DNA of 64,000 nt, from assembly GCF_004216915.1 (NCBI RefSeq), contig NZ_SGXD01000003.1, positions 186,001-250,000 of the forward strand, read 5' to 3'. Position numbers and translations under genes: made by a program. The notes beneath the pieces were generated by a model, which saw only the letters and a program-made list of their open reading frames with translations, made no database searches and was not told where the DNA came from. This stretch comes from Motilibacter rhizosphaerae (GTDB lineage Bacteria; Actinomycetota; Actinomycetes; Motilibacterales; Motilibacteraceae). Below are positions 8,141 through 17,203 of the stretch, piece after piece (the stretch's first letter is position 1; each line of letters opens with the position of its first letter).

Positions 8141-9057
8141 GCCGAGGCCTCCAGCACCGGCCGGTCCAGCGGTAGGCCGCCGGCGGCGAGGTCCACCCGC
8201 AGCTGGGCGAGCTCGGCAGCCGTCGCGTCGGCGAGCGGGCTGCGGACCGGACCGCCGGGCAGCCCGAGCAGGCCGAGCGCGGCCTTGGTGAGGATGACGC
8301 CCTGCGTGCGGAAGATCCCGGTCGACACCGGGATGAGCCCGGCGTTGAGGGCCTGCGCGCGGGCGACGTCGCCGGAGGCGAAGGCGGCGATCATCTGCGC
8401 GACCCGGGCGGTGACGACGTGGGTGATGACGCTGACGACGCCCACGGCTCCGACGCTGAGCAGCGGGAGGTTGAGCGCGTCGCTGCCCGAGTAGTAGGCG
8501 AGGTCCGTGCGCGCCAGCACCTCGGCGCTGGCGGCGAGGTCCTCCTTGGCGTCCTTCACGGCGACGATCCGCTCGTGCGCCGCGAGCTCGACGAGGGTCT
8601 CGGTGCGGATCGGCACGCCGGTGCGGCCGGGGATGTCGTAGAGCATGACCGGCAGCGGCGTCGCGTCGGCGACCGCGGCGAAGTGGCCGACCAGCCCGGC
8701 CTGCGGCGGCTTGGAGTAGTACGGCGTGACGACGAGCGTGCCGTGGGCCCCGGCCTCGGCCGCGGCCTGCGCGAGCTCGATGCTGTGCCGGGTGTCGTTG
8801 GTGCCGACGCCCGCGACGACCTGCGCGCGGTCGCCGACCGCGTCGAGCACGGTGCGCACGACGACGAGCTTCTCCTCGTCGCTCGTCGTGGGCGACTCCC
8901 CCGTCGTGCCGTTGACGACGAGGCCGTCGTTGCCCGCGTCGACGAGGGTCCGGGCCAGCCGGGCGCACCCCTCGACGTCGAGCGCACCGTCGGGCAGGAA
9001 GGGCGTGACCATCGCGGTCAGGACGCGGCCGAACGGCGCCGTCGGAACCTCGGACAT
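8137..9057 (-). CDS. dapA: 4-Hydroxy-tetrahydrodipicolinate synthase
   Basis: Condenses pyruvate with aspartate semialdehyde, the first committed step of lysine/diaminopimelate synthesis. The protein is 306 residues as a TIM barrel. The pyruvate-binding GTTGE is at 50-54, the catalytic Tyr in LYDIPGRTG at residue 140, and the Schiff-base Lys in AVKDAKED at 168. I choose ATG 9057, because TAGGTT (9064-9069) ends exactly six bases upstream, as in a leaderless promoter. GTG 9063 is the alternative and adds two residues. The GTGA overlap with RNase J implies coupling. Confidence 0.95.
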   Translation of the reverse strand: MSEVPTAPFGRVLTAMVTPFLPDGALDVEGCARLARTLVDAGNDGLVVNGTTGESPTTSDEEKLVVVRTVLDAVGDRAQVVAGVGTNDTRHSIELAQAAAEAGAHGTLVVTPYYSKPPQAGLVGHFAAVADATPLPVMLYDIPGRTGVPIRTETLVELAAHERIVAVKDAKEDLAASAEVLARTDLAYYSGSDALNLPLLSVGAVGVVSVITHVVTARVAQMIAAFASGDVARAQALNAGLIPVSTGIFRTQGVILTKAALGLLGLPGGPVRSPLADATAAELAQLRVDLAAGGLPLDRPVLEASA

Positions 9058-9063
9058 GTGCAC

Positions 9064-9069
9064 AACCTA
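9064..9069 (-). promoter_or_regulatory. -10 element of dapA, predicted leaderless
   Basis: TAGGTT on the minus strand, followed by six bases and then the ATG of dapA, places the transcription start on the A of the start codon. No good -35 is visible. Confidence 0.45.
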
Positions 9070-9233
9070 CCGGCCCTCCGCGCCCTGGGCGGCTGCCCAC
9101 GGAGCGGACACCGCCAGGAGCCGGGGTGCGCCGTGTCCCCGGGGAGCGGTACTTTCGAGGCAGGCGGTCCGGAGTCGTGCCGCCGCACAGGCGCGCGGGG
9201 GTGCGCCGGTGCGTCCGCGGGAGAGGTGACCGG

Positions 9234-9566
9234 GTGGAGCTCAGCAGCTGGTACGCCGAGCACGCTCCCGGCCGTACCACCGTCGTCGTGACCGGCGAGG
9301 TCGACCTCGAGAGCGGCCCGCGGCTGCGCGAGTCCCTGGCCTCCGAGCTGGCCCAGCTGCACAGCGGCGAGCTCGTCGTCGACGCCACGGGCGTCACCTT
9401 CTGCGACTCCAGCGGCCTGCAGGCCTTCGTCGCCACCCACCGCCGCGCCGGCCTGCTCGGCACGCGGCTCGTCCTGCGGGTGACGCCGGGCGGCCGCTTC
9501 GCCCGCTTCCTCGAGCTGGCGGGCGTCAGCGAGCTGTTCGAGATCGAGGCCGCCGCCCGCGGCTGA
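9234..9566 (+). CDS. STAS-domain anti-sigma factor antagonist
   Basis: A 110-residue single STAS domain of the SpoIIAA/RsbV type. Such proteins bind an anti-sigma kinase when unphosphorylated and release the sigma factor. The phosphorylatable serine lies in FCDSSGLQAF (Ser59 or Ser60). GTG 9234 is chosen because GAGAGG at 9221-9226 lies seven bases upstream and the domain starts immediately. An in-frame extension upstream is arginine-rich and not conserved in character. No kinase or sigma partner gene is adjacent, so its partner is elsewhere. A TACTTT at 9150-9155 could be a -10, with low confidence. Confidence 0.85.
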   Translation: MELSSWYAEHAPGRTTVVVTGEVDLESGPRLRESLASELAQLHSGELVVDATGVTFCDSSGLQAFVATHRRAGLLGTRLVLRVTPGGRFARFLELAGVSELFEIEAAARG

Positions 9567-9847
9567 CGCTCGGCCCCATTTGATCGGGGTCCCCGATCAG
9601 GTGGGGGCCGCACCGAGGACATCTCGTCGAGATCGCCCCCAGTTGCTCGTGCTCGGCGCGCCCGCTGGTGCTTGCCCGGTCGAAGGGCGGACCGCACGCG
9701 CCGGAGGCCGCCGCACGGGCCGACCCCACCAGGTGCACGCCGTCCGCACGAGATCCCGTGCGGCCGGGCACCACTCCGTACGGTCGGCCGCGATCATGAT
9801 CAGGCAACCTGATCGACTTCCCGGCCGGGAGCCCGCCCGCGCGCGCG
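9567..9847. other. Palindrome-rich intergenic region without a gene
   Basis: This 281-base gap between convergent genes has no plausible gene. It holds several hairpins. TGATCGGGG/CCCCGATCA is separated by one base (9581-9599), just after the STAS stop. TGGGGGC (9602-9608) pairs with GCCCCCA (9635-9641), enclosing ATCTCG/CGAGAT. GATCAGG/CCTGATC has a three-base spacer (9798-9814). The outer two probably terminate the two convergent transcripts. The 200 bases between are unexplained. Confidence 0.6.
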
Positions 9848-10300
9848 TCAGGACGGCGGGGTCCGGCCCGCCTCGAGCGCCACCGCCCGGCGCATCGCGG
9901 ACCGCGCCCGCCGCCGGTCGCCGGCGTCGTCGTACGCGAGGGCGAGCCGGTACCACCGCCGCCAGTCCCCCGGCGCCTGCTCGACCTCGGCCCGGCGCTC
10001 GGCGAAGCGCGCGTCCGCGGCGGCCCGCTCGGGCCGGCCGCTCGGGCGGCGCGGCAGGTCGTCGACCGGCAGGCCGCCCTCGACCTCGAGGGTGCGGCCG
10101 AGCCGCTGCGTCGCCAGCCCGAAGCGCGTCTCGAGCCCGACGAGCACGAGCCCCACGACGGGCAGGCCGAGCACGCCGGTCCCCAGGGCGACGCCGACGG
10201 CGCCGCCGTCGGTCATGAGGGCGAGGGCGTACCGGCCGAGCAGGACGGCGTAGACGACGACGAGGGCGACGAGGACCCCGACGACGGTGCGGGCGCGCAC
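9848..10300 (-). CDS. Membrane-anchored TPR-like protein next to dapB
   Basis: A 150-residue protein starting at GTG 10300, three bases after the dapB stop. It has two hydrophobic segments (about residues 5-30 and 36-55), then a basic linker. The C-terminal helix pair WRRWYRLALAYDDAGDRRRARSAM resembles a single TPR unit. Similar small proteins follow dapB in other actinobacteria, but their function is not established. No catalytic motif is present. Confidence 0.65.
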   Translation of the reverse strand: MRARTVVGVLVALVVVYAVLLGRYALALMTDGGAVGVALGTGVLGLPVVGLVLVGLETRFGLATQRLGRTLEVEGGLPVDDLPRRPSGRPERAAADARFAERRAEVEQAPGDWRRWYRLALAYDDAGDRRRARSAMRRAVALEAGRTPPS

Positions 10301-10303
10301 GGC

Positions 10304-11047
10304 TCAGCCGAGGTCGAGGTACGCCTCGAGCCCGACGGTGAGCCCCGGCCGCTCGCGCACGCGGCGCAGGGCCAGCAGCACGCCGGGCATGAAGCTCTCG
10401 CGGTCGAAGGAGTCGTGGCGCAGGGTGAGCGCCTCACCGGGTGCACCGAGCAGCACCTCCTCGGAGGCGACCATGCCGCGCAGCCGGACCGCGTGGACGG
10501 GGATCCCGTCGACGCGGGCGCCGCGCGCGCCGTCGGGGTCGTCGGTGGTCGCGTCGGGCAGCGGGCCGAGCCCGGCCTCGCGGCGCGCGGCGGCGACGAG
10601 CTGGGCGGTGCGCCGCGCCGTCCCGCTGGGGGCGTCGATCTTCTGCGGGTGGTGCATCTCCACGATCTCGACCGACTCGTAGAAGCGCGCGGCCGTCGCG
10701 GCGAAGCGGGTCAGCAGGACCGCGCCGATGCTGAAGTTCGGCACGACGAGCACGCTGGCCCCCGTCGCCCCCTCGAGGACCCCCTCCAGCTCCGCCTGCC
10801 GCTCCGCCGTGATCCCGCTCGTGCCGATGACGACACTGACGCCCCGCTCGACGCAGGCTCGCGCGTTGCCGACAGCCGCGTCCGGGCGCGTGAAGTCGAC
10901 GGCGACGTCAGCACCCACGAGGGCGGCGAGGTCGTCCCCCACGTCGAGCCCGGCCGCGAGCTCGAGGTCCGGTGCTGCCTCCACCGCGCGGCACGCGGTC
11001 GAGCCCATGCGCCCGCGGGCGCCGAGGACGGCCACCTTCATCGTCAC
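10304..11047 (-). CDS. dapB: 4-Hydroxy-tetrahydrodipicolinate reductase
   Basis: NAD(P)H-dependent second step of the dedicated lysine/diaminopimelate branch. The protein is 247 residues and complete. The Rossmann glycine motif is GARGRMG near the N-terminus. The catalytic His/Lys segment is EMHHPQKIDAPSGTA, with Lys in HPQK. GTG 11047 follows AGGA by about eight bases and gives two more residues than ATG 11041. It is separated from dapA by the STAS and TPR-like genes and lies downstream of the M16 protease gene, as in many actinobacteria. Confidence 0.95.
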   Translation of the reverse strand: MTMKVAVLGARGRMGSTACRAVEAAPDLELAAGLDVGDDLAALVGADVAVDFTRPDAAVGNARACVERGVSVVIGTSGITAERQAELEGVLEGATGASVLVVPNFSIGAVLLTRFAATAARFYESVEIVEMHHPQKIDAPSGTARRTAQLVAAARREAGLGPLPDATTDDPDGARGARVDGIPVHAVRLRGMVASEEVLLGAPGEALTLRHDSFDRESFMPGVLLALRRVRERPGLTVGLEAYLDLG

Positions 11048-11090
11048 GCTGCGAGTCCTGCCTTCTGCTGCTGGTGTTGGGGGGCGCGCG

Positions 11091-12479
11091 TCAGGCGACG
11101 GCTGCGCCGAAGTCGCGGTCCTCGCCGAACGGCCCGACGACCGCCACGACCGGCCGGGCGCCGAGCAGCTGGCCGGCGACGGCCTGCACGTCGTCCAGGG
11201 TGACCGCGTCGATCTGCGCGAGCAGCTCGTCGACGCCGAGCAGCTCGCCGTAGACGAGCTCGGCCTTGCCGAGCCGGCTCATCCGCGAGCCGGTGTCCTC
11301 GAGCCCGAGGACGAGCCCGCCGCGCAGCTGGCCCTGCCCGCGGCGCAGCTCCTCCTCCGTGAGCCCCCGCTCGGCGACGAGCGCGAGCTGCTCGCGGCAG
11401 ATGGCGAGGACGTCGTCGACCTTCTTCGGCTGGCACCCGGCGTAGACGGAGAAGGTGCCGGCGTCGGCGTACTGCGCGGTGTAGCTGTAGACGGAGTACG
11501 CCAGGCCCCGCTTCTCGCGCACCTCCTGGAACAGCCGGGAGCTCATGCCACCGCCGAGCGCGGCGTTGAGCACCCCGAGCGCGAAGCGCCGCGGGTCGGT
11601 GCGCGCCACACCCCCGACACCGAGCACGACGTTGGCCTGCTCGGTCGGGCGGTGGACGACGCGGACCGGGGCGACCGGGCGCAGCGGCTTGGTCGCGCCG
11701 AGACGGGCGGGAGCCGGGAGCGCTCCGGACTCCAGCAGCCCCGAGCGGGAGAAGGCCTTGCGCACCAGGCGGACCACCGTCGCGTGGTCGATGCCGCCGG
11801 CGACCGAGACCACCATCGACTCGGGGCGGTAGCGGCGGCGGTAGTAGCCCGCGATGGCCTGGCGGGACAGCGACTCGATCGAGTCGACGCTGCCGAGCAC
11901 GGGGCGCCCCAGCGGGGTGTCGCCGAAGACCGCGGCCGTGAAGACCTCGTGGGCGGCGTCGGCGGGGTCGTCGTCGTGCATCGCGATCTCCTCGAGGATC
12001 ACGCTGCGCTCGGCCTCGACGTCCGCGCTGCTCACCACCGAGGAGGTGACGAGGTCGCTGACCACGTCGATCGCCAGGGCCAGGTCGGTGTCGAGGACCC
12101 GGGCGTAGAAGCAGGTGTACTCCTTGCTCGTGAAGGCGTTGATCTCGCCTCCGACGGCGTCGATCGCCACCGAGATGTCGAGCGCGGAGCGCGACCGCGT
12201 GCCCTTGAAGAGCAGGTGCTCGAGGTAGTGCGAGGCCCCCGCGAGCGAGGGCGTCTCGTCGCGCGAGCCCACCCCGACCCAGATGCCGACGGCGACCGAG
12301 CGCACGCCGGGGACGGCCTCGGTCACGACCCGCAGGCCGCCGGGCAGCACGGTGCGGCGCACGACGCCGCCGCCGGCGCTCTGCTCGGCGAGGGTGCGGG
12401 TCGTCCCGACCCGCTGGACGCGCAGCGCGCCCCCCGCCCGACGGGCGGGGGGCACGGCTGCTGGCAGGCTCCGGGCCAC
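11091..12479 (-). CDS. M16-family zinc metallopeptidase (insulinase/processing peptidase type)
   Basis: A 462-residue M16 peptidase. The inverted zinc motif HYLEH is at residues 84-88, with the distal glutamate in AERSVILEEI. The C-terminal M16 half carries the RLFQEVREKRGLAYSVYS signature. Both halves are present, so it is a full single-chain enzyme of the PepR type found directly after pnp in actinobacteria. It starts at GTG 12479, two bases after the pnp stop, so it is probably co-transcribed and coupled to pnp. The physiological substrate is unknown. Confidence 0.9.
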   Translation of the reverse strand: MARSLPAAVPPARRAGGALRVQRVGTTRTLAEQSAGGGVVRRTVLPGGLRVVTEAVPGVRSVAVGIWVGVGSRDETPSLAGASHYLEHLLFKGTRSRSALDISVAIDAVGGEINAFTSKEYTCFYARVLDTDLALAIDVVSDLVTSSVVSSADVEAERSVILEEIAMHDDDPADAAHEVFTAAVFGDTPLGRPVLGSVDSIESLSRQAIAGYYRRRYRPESMVVSVAGGIDHATVVRLVRKAFSRSGLLESGALPAPARLGATKPLRPVAPVRVVHRPTEQANVVLGVGGVARTDPRRFALGVLNAALGGGMSSRLFQEVREKRGLAYSVYSYTAQYADAGTFSVYAGCQPKKVDDVLAICREQLALVAERGLTEEELRRGQGQLRGGLVLGLEDTGSRMSRLGKAELVYGELLGVDELLAQIDAVTLDDVQAVAGQLLGARPVVAVVGPFGEDRDFGAAVA

Positions 12480-12481
12480 GG

Positions 12482-14731
12482 TCAGGCGTCGGCCGTCACG
12501 GCGTCGGCGGACGCGGCGGCATCGCCGGCCTCGTCCTCGACGACGGGGACGAGCGAGAGCTTGCCGCGGGGGTCGATCTCGGCGATCTCGACCTGGACCT
12601 TCTGGCCCACCTTGACGACGTCCTCGACGTTCTCGACGCGCTTGCCGCCGGCGATCTTGCGCAGCTGCGAGATGTGCAGCAGGCCGTCACGCCCGGGCAG
12701 CAGCGAGACGAAGGCGCCGAACGTCGTCGTCTTCACCACGGTGCCGAGGTAGCGCTCCCCGATCTCCGGCATCGTCGGGTTGGCGATGCCGTTGATCGTC
12801 TGGCGCGCGGCCTCCGCGCTCGGGCCGTCGGCAGCACCGATGTAGATGGTGCCGTCGTCCTCGATGGTGATCTCAGCGCCGGTCTCGTCCTGGATCTGGT
12901 TGATCATCTTGCCCTTCGGGCCGATGACCTCGCCGATCTTGTCGACCGGGATCTTCACCGTGATGATGCGCGGCGCGTAGGGCGACATCTCGTCGGGGCC
13001 GTCGATGGCCTCGCCCATGACGTCGAGGATCTCGAGCCGGGCCTCGCGGGCCTGGGTCAGCGCGCCGGCCAGCACCGAGGCGGGGATGCCGTCGAGCTTG
13101 GTGTCGAGCTGGATCGCGGTCACGAACTCCTTGGTGCCGGCGACCTTGAAGTCCATGTCGCCGAACGCGTCCTCGGCGCCGAGGATGTCGGTGAGCGCGG
13201 CGTACTGCGTCTCGCCGTCCACCTCGTCGGAGACCAGGCCCATCGCGATGCCGGCGACCGGCGCGCGCAGCGGGACGCCCGCGTTGAGCAGGGCCAGCGT
13301 GGAGGCGCAGACCGAGCCCATCGAGGTCGAGCCGTTGGAGCCCAGCGCCTCGGAGACCTGGCGGATCGCGTAGGGGAACTCCTCGCGCGACGGCAGGACC
13401 GGCACGAGCGCGCGCTCGGCGAGCGCGCCGTGGCCGATCTCGCGGCGCTTCGGCGAGCCGACGCGGCCCGTCTCGCCCGTGCTGTAGGGCGGGAAGTTGT
13501 AGTTGTGCATGTAGCGCTTGCGCGTCTCGGGCGCCAGCGTGTCGAGCTGCTGCTCCATGCGGAGCATGTTCAGCGTCGTGATCCCGAGGATCTGGGTCTC
13601 GCCGCGCTCGAACAGCGCCGAGCCGTGGACGCGCGGGACGACCTCGACCTCGGCGGCCAGCGAGCGGATGTCGGTGAGGCCGCGGCCGTCGATGCGCAGC
13701 TTGTCGCGCAGGATGCGCTGGCGCACGAGCTTCTTGGTCAGGCTGCGCAGCGCGCCCGAGAGCTCCTTCTCGCGGCCGGCGAACTGCTCGCCGAGGCGCT
13801 CGTGCACGAGGCCCTTGACGCGGTCGAGCTCGGCCTCGCGCTCCTGCTTGCCCGCGATCGTCAGCGCGGCGGCGAGCTCGTCGGTCACCGAACCGGCCAC
13901 CGCGTCGTACGCGTCGGGCTGGTAGTCCGGGTAGGTCGGGAACTCGCGGGTGGCCTTCGAGGCCTGCGCGGCGATCGCCGACTGCGCGTCGCACAGCTGG
14001 CGGATGAAGGGCTTGGCGGCCTCGAGGCCCTGGGCGACGACCTCCTCGGTCGGCGCCTGCGCGCCCTCGTCCTTGACCAGGCGCCAAGTCTGGTCGGTGG
14101 CCTCGGCCTCGACCATCATGATCGCGACGTCATCGCCCACCACACGGCCGGCGACGACCATGTCGAAGGTCGCGCCCTGCAGCTGCTCGTGCGTCGGGAA
14201 GGCGACCCACTGGCCCTCGATGAGCGCGACGCGGGTGGCGCCGATCGGGCCGCTGAAGGGCAGGCCGGCGATCTGCGTCGAGAGCGACGCCGCGTTGATC
14301 GCGACGACGTCGTAGAGGTCCTTCGGGTCGAGCGCCATGACCGTCACGACGACCTGGACCTCGTTGCGCAGGCCCTTGACGAAGCTGGGGCGCAGCGGGC
14401 GGTCGATGAGCCGGCAGGTGAGGATCGCGTCCTCGCTCGGACGGCCCTCGCGGCGGAAGAACGAGCCGGGGATGCGGCCCGCGGCGTACATCCGCTCCTC
14501 GACGTCGACGGTGAGGGGGAAGAAGTCGAACTGCTCCTTCGGCGACTTCGACGCGGTCGTCGCCGACAGCAGCATCGTCTCGTCGTCGAGGTACGCGACC
14601 GCGGAGCCCGCGGCCTGCTGGGCGAGGCGCCCGGTCTCGAACCGGACGGTGCGGGTGCCGAAGCGGCCGTTGTCGATGACGGCCGAGGCGGTGGTGACGC
14701 CCTCGCTGGTGGTGGCCTGAGAACCCGTCAC
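12482..14731 (-). CDS. pnp: Polynucleotide phosphorylase
   Basis: Phosphorolytic 3'-to-5' exoribonuclease and polymerase. The 749 residues contain two RNase PH domains joined by the helical linker, then KH ([20 protein letters not shown]) and S1 ([20 protein letters not shown]) RNA-binding domains. [10 protein letters not shown] and [14 protein letters not shown] are conserved active-core segments. The GTG start at 14731 follows an AGGAGG site by five bases. That site can be locked in a hairpin (14737-14757), suggesting translational control of the leader. It lies downstream of rpsO in the classic rpsO-pnp order. Confidence 0.97.
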   Translation of the reverse strand: MTGSQATTSEGVTTASAVIDNGRFGTRTVRFETGRLAQQAAGSAVAYLDDETMLLSATTASKSPKEQFDFFPLTVDVEERMYAAGRIPGSFFRREGRPSEDAILTCRLIDRPLRPSFVKGLRNEVQVVVTVMALDPKDLYDVVAINAASLSTQIAGLPFSGPIGATRVALIEGQWVAFPTHEQLQGATFDMVVAGRVVGDDVAIMMVEAEATDQTWRLVKDEGAQAPTEEVVAQGLEAAKPFIRQLCDAQSAIAAQASKATREFPTYPDYQPDAYDAVAGSVTDELAAALTIAGKQEREAELDRVKGLVHERLGEQFAGREKELSGALRSLTKKLVRQRILRDKLRIDGRGLTDIRSLAAEVEVVPRVHGSALFERGETQILGITTLNMLRMEQQLDTLAPETRKRYMHNYNFPPYSTGETGRVGSPKRREIGHGALAERALVPVLPSREEFPYAIRQVSEALGSNGSTSMGSVCASTLALLNAGVPLRAPVAGIAMGLVSDEVDGETQYAALTDILGAEDAFGDMDFKVAGTKEFVTAIQLDTKLDGIPASVLAGALTQAREARLEILDVMGEAIDGPDEMSPYAPRIITVKIPVDKIGEVIGPKGKMINQIQDETGAEITIEDDGTIYIGAADGPSAEAARQTINGIANPTMPEIGERYLGTVVKTTTFGAFVSLLPGRDGLLHISQLRKIAGGKRVENVEDVVKVGQKVQVEIAEIDPRGKLSLVPVVEDEAGDAAASADAVTADA

Positions 14732-14736
14732 GGGTC

Positions 14737-14757
14737 CCTCCTGTTCTGCTCAGGAGG
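14737..14757 (-). promoter_or_regulatory. pnp leader hairpin sequestering the Shine-Dalgarno sequence
   Basis: On the minus strand CCTCCTG (14757-14751), a seven-base loop, and CAGGAGG (14743-14737) form a perfect 7-bp stem. The 3' arm is the ribosome-binding site of pnp. The longer leader (14758-14924) is also rich in pairable GC arms, including CCGCAC/GTGCGG. This position fits the Actino-pnp RNA motif described upstream of actinobacterial pnp genes. Whether it matches that consensus was not tested. Confidence 0.55.
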
Positions 14758-14924
14758 AGCCGCACGTGCGGGGGGCGCATCCGGTCTTCGAGAGAAGCGC
14801 TCGGGAGGGCCGCTGGGCCGGCCCGAGGGCCACTGCCGAGGACCGGTCGACGTCCTCGTCGGGCGGCTCCCCGCTGCGGGGGCCGTCGGAGGATCCGCCG
14901 GCCCGGGGTGGGGGGCCTGTCGTA

Positions 14925-14962
14925 GGAGGAGGGAGCGGCCCGCGCGGGCCGCTCCCTCCTCC
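14925..14962 (-). terminator. Long perfect hairpin after rpsO
   Basis: Eighteen-base arms GGAGGAGGGAGCGGCCCG and their exact complement, with no loop beyond the centre, begin eight bases after the rpsO stop. There is no T-run. It can act as a leaky terminator or an RNase III-type processing site between rpsO and pnp. Confidence 0.75.
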
Positions 14963-14970
14963 CTGCCGCG

Positions 14971-15240
14971 CTAGCGGCGCAGACCGAGCCGCTCGATGAG
15001 CGAGCGGTAGCGGTTGATGTCCGTCTTGGCCAGGTACTGCAGCAGCCGGCGGCGACGGCCGACGAGGAGCAGCAGCCCGCGACGGCTGTGGTGGTCGTGC
15101 TTGTGCGTCTTCAGGTGCTCCGTGAGGTCACGGATGCGCTGGCTGAGCAGCGCGACCTGGGCCTCGGGGGACCCGGTGTCGCCAGGGGTCACGCCGTACT
15201 CGGAGATGATGCGCTGCTTGGTCGCGGCGTCCAGGGGCAT
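14971..15240 (-). CDS. rpsO: Ribosomal protein S15
   Basis: An 89-residue 30S subunit protein binding the central domain of 16S rRNA. The family signatures [17 protein letters not shown] and [22 protein letters not shown] are intact. ATG 15240 is chosen over an upstream in-frame GTG because GAGGAG lies four bases before it and the protein then has the standard length. The long hairpin after its stop separates it from pnp. Confidence 0.97.
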   Translation of the reverse strand: MPLDAATKQRIISEYGVTPGDTGSPEAQVALLSQRIRDLTEHLKTHKHDHHSRRGLLLLVGRRRRLLQYLAKTDINRYRSLIERLGLRR

Positions 15241-15327
15241 GGGGCTCCTCGAGGGGCTTCGTTGCACGGTGCCCCGGGCTGGTCCGCAGGGCGCTCTCGA
15301 TCCGTGGCCGATCGAACGGCGCTACCC

Positions 15328-15333
15328 AGGCTA
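15328..15333 (-). promoter_or_regulatory. Possible -10 of rpsO
   Basis: TAGCCT on the minus strand predicts a start near 15321 and an 80-base leader. The hexamer overlaps a small hairpin, CAGGCT/AGCCTG (15327-15341), which may instead or also end ribF transcription. Confidence 0.35.
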
Positions 15334-15349
15334 CCAGCCTGCTCGCGCG

Positions 15350-16297
15350 TCACCCGACGCCGAGGATCCCGGCGACCCGCCGCACGTCGCGGTGCATCTG
15401 CTCGACCAGCGCCTCGACGCCGGTGTAGCGGACGGTGTCGCGGATGCGGGCGACGAACTCCAGCGCGACGCGCTCGCCGTAGAGGTCGAGCTGCTCGGGG
15501 CGGTCGTCGAAGCCGAGCACGTAGGCCTCCACCCGGCGCTCGACGCCGTCGAACGTCGGGTTGGTCCCGATCGACACCGCAGCGGGGAGCCGCTCCCCCG
15601 ACGGGCGCACGAGCCAGCCGGCGTAGATGCCGTCGGCCGGCACCGCCGCGCGGTACGCGAAGGCGAGGTTCGCCGTCGGGAAGCCCAGCTCGCGGCCGCG
15701 CTGGTCGCCGGTGACGACCGTGCCCTCGACCCGGTGCGGGCGCTCGAGCGCATCGGCCGCGGTCTCGACCTCCCCGAGCGCGATGCGGTCGCGCACGAAG
15801 GTGCTCGACCAGCGGTGCCCGCTCGCGCCCACCGGGGCCACGGCGTCGACGGTGAAGCCGGCCGCCGCCCCGAGGGTGCGCAGCAGCGCCACGTCACCCG
15901 CGGCGCGCGCGCCGAAGCGGAAGTCCTCCCCCACGACCACCGTGCGCGCCTGCAGGGCTCCGACCAGGACGTCGGCCACGAAGCGCTCCGGCGGCCAGGC
16001 GGCCATCTCCCGGTCGAAGGGCAGCACGAGCACGCCCGCGACCCCGAGCGCGTCGAGCAGCTCGGCGCGGTGCCGCGCCGAGGTCAGCATCCGCGGCGCG
16101 GCGGCCGGGCGCAGCACCTCGAGCGGGTGCGGGTCGAAGGTGACGACGACGGGGGCGGCGCCGCTCGCCGCCGCGTCCGCGACGGCCCGGGCGACGACCG
16201 CGCGGTGCCCGCGGTGCACGCCGTCGAAGACGCCGACCGCGACCGCGGAGGGCCCGTACGCCGGTGGGACGGCCGCCAGGCCCTGCCAGAGATCCAC
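15350..16297 (-). CDS. ribF: Bifunctional riboflavin kinase/FAD synthetase
   Basis: Phosphorylates riboflavin to FMN and adenylates FMN to FAD. The 315 residues have an N-terminal nucleotidyltransferase domain (GVFDGVHRGHR, TFDPHPLEVL, SSTFVRD) and a C-terminal flavokinase domain (GRELGFPTANL, VSIGTNPTFDG). GTG 16297 is supported by CAGGCT ending exactly six bases upstream, as in a leaderless promoter. It follows truB by 33 bases on the same strand, so read-through from truB is also possible. Confidence 0.95.
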   Translation of the reverse strand: MDLWQGLAAVPPAYGPSAVAVGVFDGVHRGHRAVVARAVADAAASGAAPVVVTFDPHPLEVLRPAAAPRMLTSARHRAELLDALGVAGVLVLPFDREMAAWPPERFVADVLVGALQARTVVVGEDFRFGARAAGDVALLRTLGAAAGFTVDAVAPVGASGHRWSSTFVRDRIALGEVETAADALERPHRVEGTVVTGDQRGRELGFPTANLAFAYRAAVPADGIYAGWLVRPSGERLPAAVSIGTNPTFDGVERRVEAYVLGFDDRPEQLDLYGERVALEFVARIRDTVRYTGVEALVEQMHRDVRRVAGILGVG

Positions 16298-16303
16298 GGG
16301 GCA

Positions 16304-16309
16304 AGCCTG
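16304..16309 (-). promoter_or_regulatory. -10-like element of ribF, predicted leaderless
   Basis: CAGGCT on the minus strand, six bases before GTG 16297. It differs from TANNNT only at the first base. No Shine-Dalgarno sequence precedes ribF, which supports leaderless initiation. Confidence 0.35.
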
Positions 16310-16330
16310 CCAGACCCGTGGTCGGGGCCC

Positions 16331-17203
16331 TCAGCCCTGGGCCGCGAACACCGCGAGGTACGCGCTGCGCCCGTCGCGCTCCTCGGCGAGCGCGAGCACC
16401 TCGCCCCCGGGCCCGAACACGCCGTACGGCGAGGGCAGCCCGGCGACGGGCAGCCGCGCGCCGACGCGCACCCGTGCCGCTGCCCCGGCGTCGACGTCGC
16501 GGCGGGGGAACGCCCGGGCGACCGCGTCGGCCAGGGGAAGGACGACGAGCTCCTCCTCGAGCTGCTCCAGCGTCCGCGCCGCGTCCAGCGTCCAGGGACC
16601 GACCCGGGTGCGCCGGAGCGCCGTGAGGTGGCCCCCGACGCCGAGCGCGGCGCCGAGGTCGCGGGCGAGGGCCCGCACGTAGGTGCCGCTCGAGCAGACG
16701 ACGGAGGCCTCGAGGTCCAGGTACTCCCCGACGACCCGCGGGTCCGACAGCGCGAACTCGGCCACGGTGACCGGGCGGGCGGCGAGGGCCACCTCGCGGC
16801 CGGAGCGCGCCACGGCGTACGCCCGCTCGCCGTCGACCTTGATCGCGCTCACCGTCGAGGGGACCTGCGCGATCTCCCCGGTCAGCGGGAGCGCCGCGGC
16901 GCGGACCTCGTCGAGCGTCAGGTGGGCGGCCGGGGCGCGCGACACCTCCTCGCCCTCCGCGTCGTCGGTCGTCGTCGCCGCGCCCAGCCGCACGGTGGCG
17001 GTGTACGCCTTGTCCCCCGCCGCGACGTGGCCGAGCAGCCGGGTCGCGCGGCCGATCCCCAGCACGAGGACGCCCGTGGCCATCGGGTCGAGGGTGCCGG
17101 CGTGCCCGACCCGGCGCGTACGGGCCAGCCGGCGCACCCGCGCGACGACGTCGTGCGAGGTCCAGCCGGCGGGCTTGTCGACGACGAGGAGCCCGTCGTT
17201 CAC
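16331..17203 (-). CDS. truB: tRNA pseudouridine-55 synthase
   Basis: Makes pseudouridine at position 55 of the tRNA T-loop. The 290-residue protein has the catalytic aspartate in RVGHAGTLDPMATGVL, plus KAYTATVRLGAATTTDDAEGE and the C-terminal region. GTG 17203 overlaps the stop of the DHH phosphoesterase gene (GTGA, 17200-17203), giving translational coupling in the rbfA-nrnA-truB run. Confidence 0.95.
   Translation of the reverse strand: MNDGLLVVDKPAGWTSHDVVARVRRLARTRRVGHAGTLDPMATGVLVLGIGRATRLLGHVAAGDKAYTATVRLGAATTTDDAEGEEVSRAPAAHLTLDEVRAAALPLTGEIAQVPSTVSAIKVDGERAYAVARSGREVALAARPVTVAEFALSDPRVVGEYLDLEASVVCSSGTYVRALARDLGAALGVGGHLTALRRTRVGPWTLDAARTLEQLEEELVVLPLADAVARAFPRRDVDAGAAARVRVGARLPVAGLPSPYGVFGPGGEVLALAEERDGRSAYLAVFAAQG

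Noticed and set aside
9126-9233. N-terminal extension of the STAS protein
   Set aside because: Arginine-rich and not domain-like; GTG 9234 has GAGAGG at good spacing.
12674-14974. 766-codon plus-strand open frame opposite pnp
   Set aside because: Antisense shadow of pnp; composition is that of a reversed coding strand.
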